This document shows, one piece after another, positions 61,313 to 64,000 of a stretch of 64,000 bases of DNA (the first letter of the stretch is position 1; every line of letters starts with the position of its first letter). Origin of the DNA: Rhyzopertha dominica (taxonomy: Eukaryota > Arthropoda > Insecta > Coleoptera > Bostrichidae); contig QCXZ01000064.1 of assembly GCA_025024175.1 (NCBI GenBank), positions 24,610,286 through 24,674,285 on the forward strand, in the 5' to 3' direction. A program made the position numbers and the translations under genes. A model generated the notes under the pieces. That model was not told where the DNA came from and made no database searches. It saw nothing but the letters and a program-made list of their open reading frames with translations.

Positions 61313-61345
<33 letters not shown>

Positions 61346-64000
61346 GGCAAATGCTGGATTCTTGATTTTCCTGTACCTACTACTAAAACAACAGATACAG
61401 TAGTTGTAAGTCTTTCCAGCAAAGATTGTACAGCCTTTCTTTCGGGCTGTTGTTGGTCAGGATAAAATTTTATGTGAAAAAGTAAGAATAACGTGCCAAT
61501 ATCTTCTACTTTGCTAAATCTCCCATACCTAATAGAACGTCAACACTGATTGTATAAAGGATAGTGGCAGAATGACATTTGGAAATATGTAATGTAAAGA
61601 TATAACAATTGCTAAAACCTTCTTTATTTGTCACTATAATAGTCATGCCATCCAAAAATAACGGATAATATGAAATATTTCCAAAAGTATTAGATATTTT
61701 TATTTAATTTTTTGTGGAATAGATTACAGTTTAGTTAACCAGGGTATGGTAGAACCAAATAAGCAGTTTTCAGGAGTTAGTATGTATAGTAGAAAAAAGT
61801 TGTTTTAGTTCACGTTTTCAGCAATAAGCGTCATTTTATATCAAGTTTAAAAATAATGGTTTCTAGAGCAGCAATACGCTATTGGAGATGCTCTCTGTAA
61901 TTTTATACTTTATATTGTGGAGTATAACATTAACATCTTAAACAGTCAACTCTTTTATGCAATAAGGTTGCTGTTTTAGGGAATATATTACTTTCTAGCA
62001 AAAGGCGTATCCAGACTATATTTTGGAAAATTTTGTACATTTTGTTAGTATTAAAACATTCATAAATTCGTCAGGGGATTTCCCTTAGGCAGACCCTTAA
62101 CCATAGGTTAATTGTTAGATAATCGGAACGCGAGAAAGCAGAGCCTTCCAGGGTGTAGTTTCTTAGGAAGGCTGTATACGGCCGTTATGGTTTATGACTC
62201 TCTTGTGTGCTGGTTTGCGCAACTTTGGAAATTACGGGTTAGTTAGCCAGTGCCTTAAGTTTATATCAAAATCCTCAGTAGTTGATTAGAAATGATTAAT
62301 TCGATTGCTCATATTCCTTACGATATTGTGTAAAGAACCAGTAACGATTTGATGATGCTGTAGAGATTTTTGTCTAGTGTTTTTCTTTACAAACATAATA
62401 TGGGAAAATTATAATGAAAGAAATAAGAGGCTTAATTCATTACCAAATCCGCGTACTATCCTATCTCCAGATTCAGGAGATCCACGAGCTAGCTATATAA
62501 TGAACTTTTATTGGTGTTGGTTAGCTTTTAGTTGACTTGTAATATTTTATAAAATAATTGTCGAAACAGGAAAATGACTTCGCGCCTGTTGTGGGTGAGG
62601 GTTGGCAACCCTCGATTTGGTCAAACCCCTTATAGCATAGGAAAATCCAGCAGCATAAAGTATTTTTAGGAAATATAAAGTCAGTCTCGTTTCAGCTTTG
62701 ACACAAGTAGTAGGTATTGGACAAAGTCCATTAATAAGTGCATAACGTGGAATTGGAATTGTGTTGAAAATGTAGATTTCCGTATTCGTTTTTGTTTGGT
62801 TCACATAAATTTCGAATCAGTTTCCTGTATCTATGGAAATATTATAATCTCGGTTTACTAGCTTAGTCTCTCGGCTAAATGGTTTATGGTAGGTAATTAC
62901 TAACGAATTAAAGTCATCGTAAGTCCGATAATGCCTGTTGATAAATTTAAATTGTTAATTACAGGTTCAAGTTTATTTTCTTCTGAACTATGTATAACAT
63001 GTAACAGATGTAGGAAATATTTGGTCATGATTTTCCTGACGTTGATTAATTTGTTCATTAATTGTTAAATACGTTTGTTGTTGGAAACATCGTCGTTTAC
63101 CTTTGCGTAAAATAAGTAGTCGTGTTTTGGTAAGTGCATTCGATTAGCGCTAAGTCAGTGGCTTTTACTTGGTTATATCGTTGCTCGATTAGTTTAAACT
63201 ACCAAGAATTAGTTTTCATGAGCTTATTAGAACTCGCGATGTTGTTTAATTAGTAAGCATCCCCTAGTAAGCTAATGTCGGCCAACAATGGGATCTTGCT
63301 GATCAAAGCTGATAGATCCGCTGTATTTTGCAGGTGATTGCATATTTACTGCCAAGCCCTTCACACATTACCTTTGTCCTTTTTCAGGCTGACTTTATGG
63401 TTTTGAACGTTTTAAAAATATGGCCCACGTATCGGTGTCGGCAAACATACGCCCCACACATATAACATCATGAATGTGTAAGTACTTAGATAACATGTTT
63501 AAAATAAAAACATTTACAATAACTCGTTACAAAGTAACCAATAGATTCACATTGAGTGTCAAACCAAAACCATGGCTAGTGCTGGGTGATAGCCAAATCA
63601 AAAACCGAAATAGTTCTGTTGTTGTAAATGTTCAAAACCATAAAGCAGAATCCTGAAGGACAAAAGTAATGTCAGAAAGCCTGTCAGTACTGTTAGGAAT
63701 AATTCCTGAACTACTCTATTATTTGACTTCGTACCCTAAATATACATTCACATGCAATGCAGTTATCTAACACTTAAGAAATAGTTTTGATATTTGTTCT
63801 GTATACAGCCATGGTAGAAACGCTACGTTTAGCTGTGGTATGTAGTTGGATATCTGAATGGTGTTGGAATACAACAAAAGAAAAATTCCTTTAATAATGC
63901 TCAAATCCTGTAAGCATGTAACTAAACCGGCTAACCATGTACATAAAGTGTCAGACTCAGATAGACCAGATGTTCGCGCAACATTTTTCTTAAAATAATG
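61346..64000. other. Intergenic sequence, nothing recognised
   Basis: No ORF longer than about 85 codons, no family resemblance and no repeat structure that I could define. Base composition is slightly less AT-rich than the introns. It may hold exons too short to recognise. Confidence 0.4.

Larger units (their letters stand above)
58411..61345 (+). mobile_element. Non-LTR retrotransposon (jockey/CR1-like LINE), nearly intact
   Basis: The element carries an APE-type endonuclease and a reverse transcriptase in the usual order and ends in a (TTA)n tract at about 61313-61345 in place of poly(A). The 5' end is undefined: the frame is open from about 58411 and no ORF1 was found, so the copy may be 5'-truncated. 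Only one frameshift separates endonuclease and reverse transcriptase. The clade is uncertain from motifs alone. Confidence 0.88.

Noticed and set aside
61313..61345. (TTA)n tract as an independent microsatellite
   Set aside because: It directly follows the LINE 3' end and is better explained as the element's tail.
1..64000. CRISPR arrays, bacterial operons, rRNA genes or viral genomes
   Set aside because: Nothing of the kind is visible; all recognisable genes are spliced eukaryotic genes or transposable elements.

Overview
The window is a piece of an AT-rich insect nuclear genome. The protein families, the short introns (52 bp) next to TE-filled kilobase introns, and the mix of mariner, Tc1, hAT, Penelope, LINE and Ty3/gypsy debris all fit an insect, most likely a beetle. 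The order is a low-confidence guess because no rRNA or mitochondrial marker is present. Scattered single N bases suggest a draft assembly.

Seven conserved host loci are visible. In order they are: EXOSC5/Rrp46 exosome subunit (minus, 3741-4526, 3 exons); YIF1, an ER-Golgi membrane protein (minus, 8354-13770, 4 exons); FAM50/XAP5 (minus, 16941-18204, 5 exons); PACS, a phosphofurin acidic cluster sorting adaptor (plus, 18926-42268, 10 exons); DNAJC1, an ER J-protein with two SANT domains (minus, 44176-50097, 4 exons); an actin-maturation protease of the C19orf54/ACTMAP family (minus, 51983-52815, 2 exons); and a short intronless MRPS18A/mL66-like mitochondrial ribosomal protein (plus, 53933-54358) whose C-terminus departs from the family. 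An orphan cytochrome P450 exon lies at 55637-55798. I joined the exons by hand from GT-AG (once GC-AG) sites, reading phase and family homology; every multi-exon model closes in frame. The genes are unrelated housekeeping genes, not a pathway. FAM50/PACS and ACTMAP/mL66 are divergent pairs that may share upstream regions.

Mobile elements take up much of the rest. 0-8 kb holds a Ty3/gypsy tail with an LTR-like end, a hAT MITE nested inside a TA-flanked MITE, and a tyrosine-recombinase relic between inverted repeats. 9-13 kb, inside the large YIF1 intron, holds a dead mariner, a small repeat with a second copy at 57.7 kb, and a near-perfect 120-bp hairpin. The PACS introns (19-42 kb) hold DDE transposase relics, a Tc1-like corpse, a LINE fragment interrupted by a Penelope-like element with a 12-bp target duplication, a mariner relic, the second hAT MITE copy and another Penelope-type relic. 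The 2.7-kb last intron of DNAJC1 has a tRNA-derived sequence with an inverted partial copy. 54.5-55.4 kb is a hAT element with an 8-bp target duplication and many ATTATGGTAT-type repeats near its ends. 58.4-61.35 kb is a nearly intact LINE (endonuclease plus reverse transcriptase, one frameshift) ending in a (TTA)n tail. I see nothing convincing in the last 2.6 kb.

I found no clearly new multi-gene system. The observations most worth checking are the nested hAT MITE family, the subterminal-repeat hAT element, the long hairpin, the tRNA-derived inverted pair, the tyrosine-recombinase relic between inverted repeats and the odd mL66 C-terminus.
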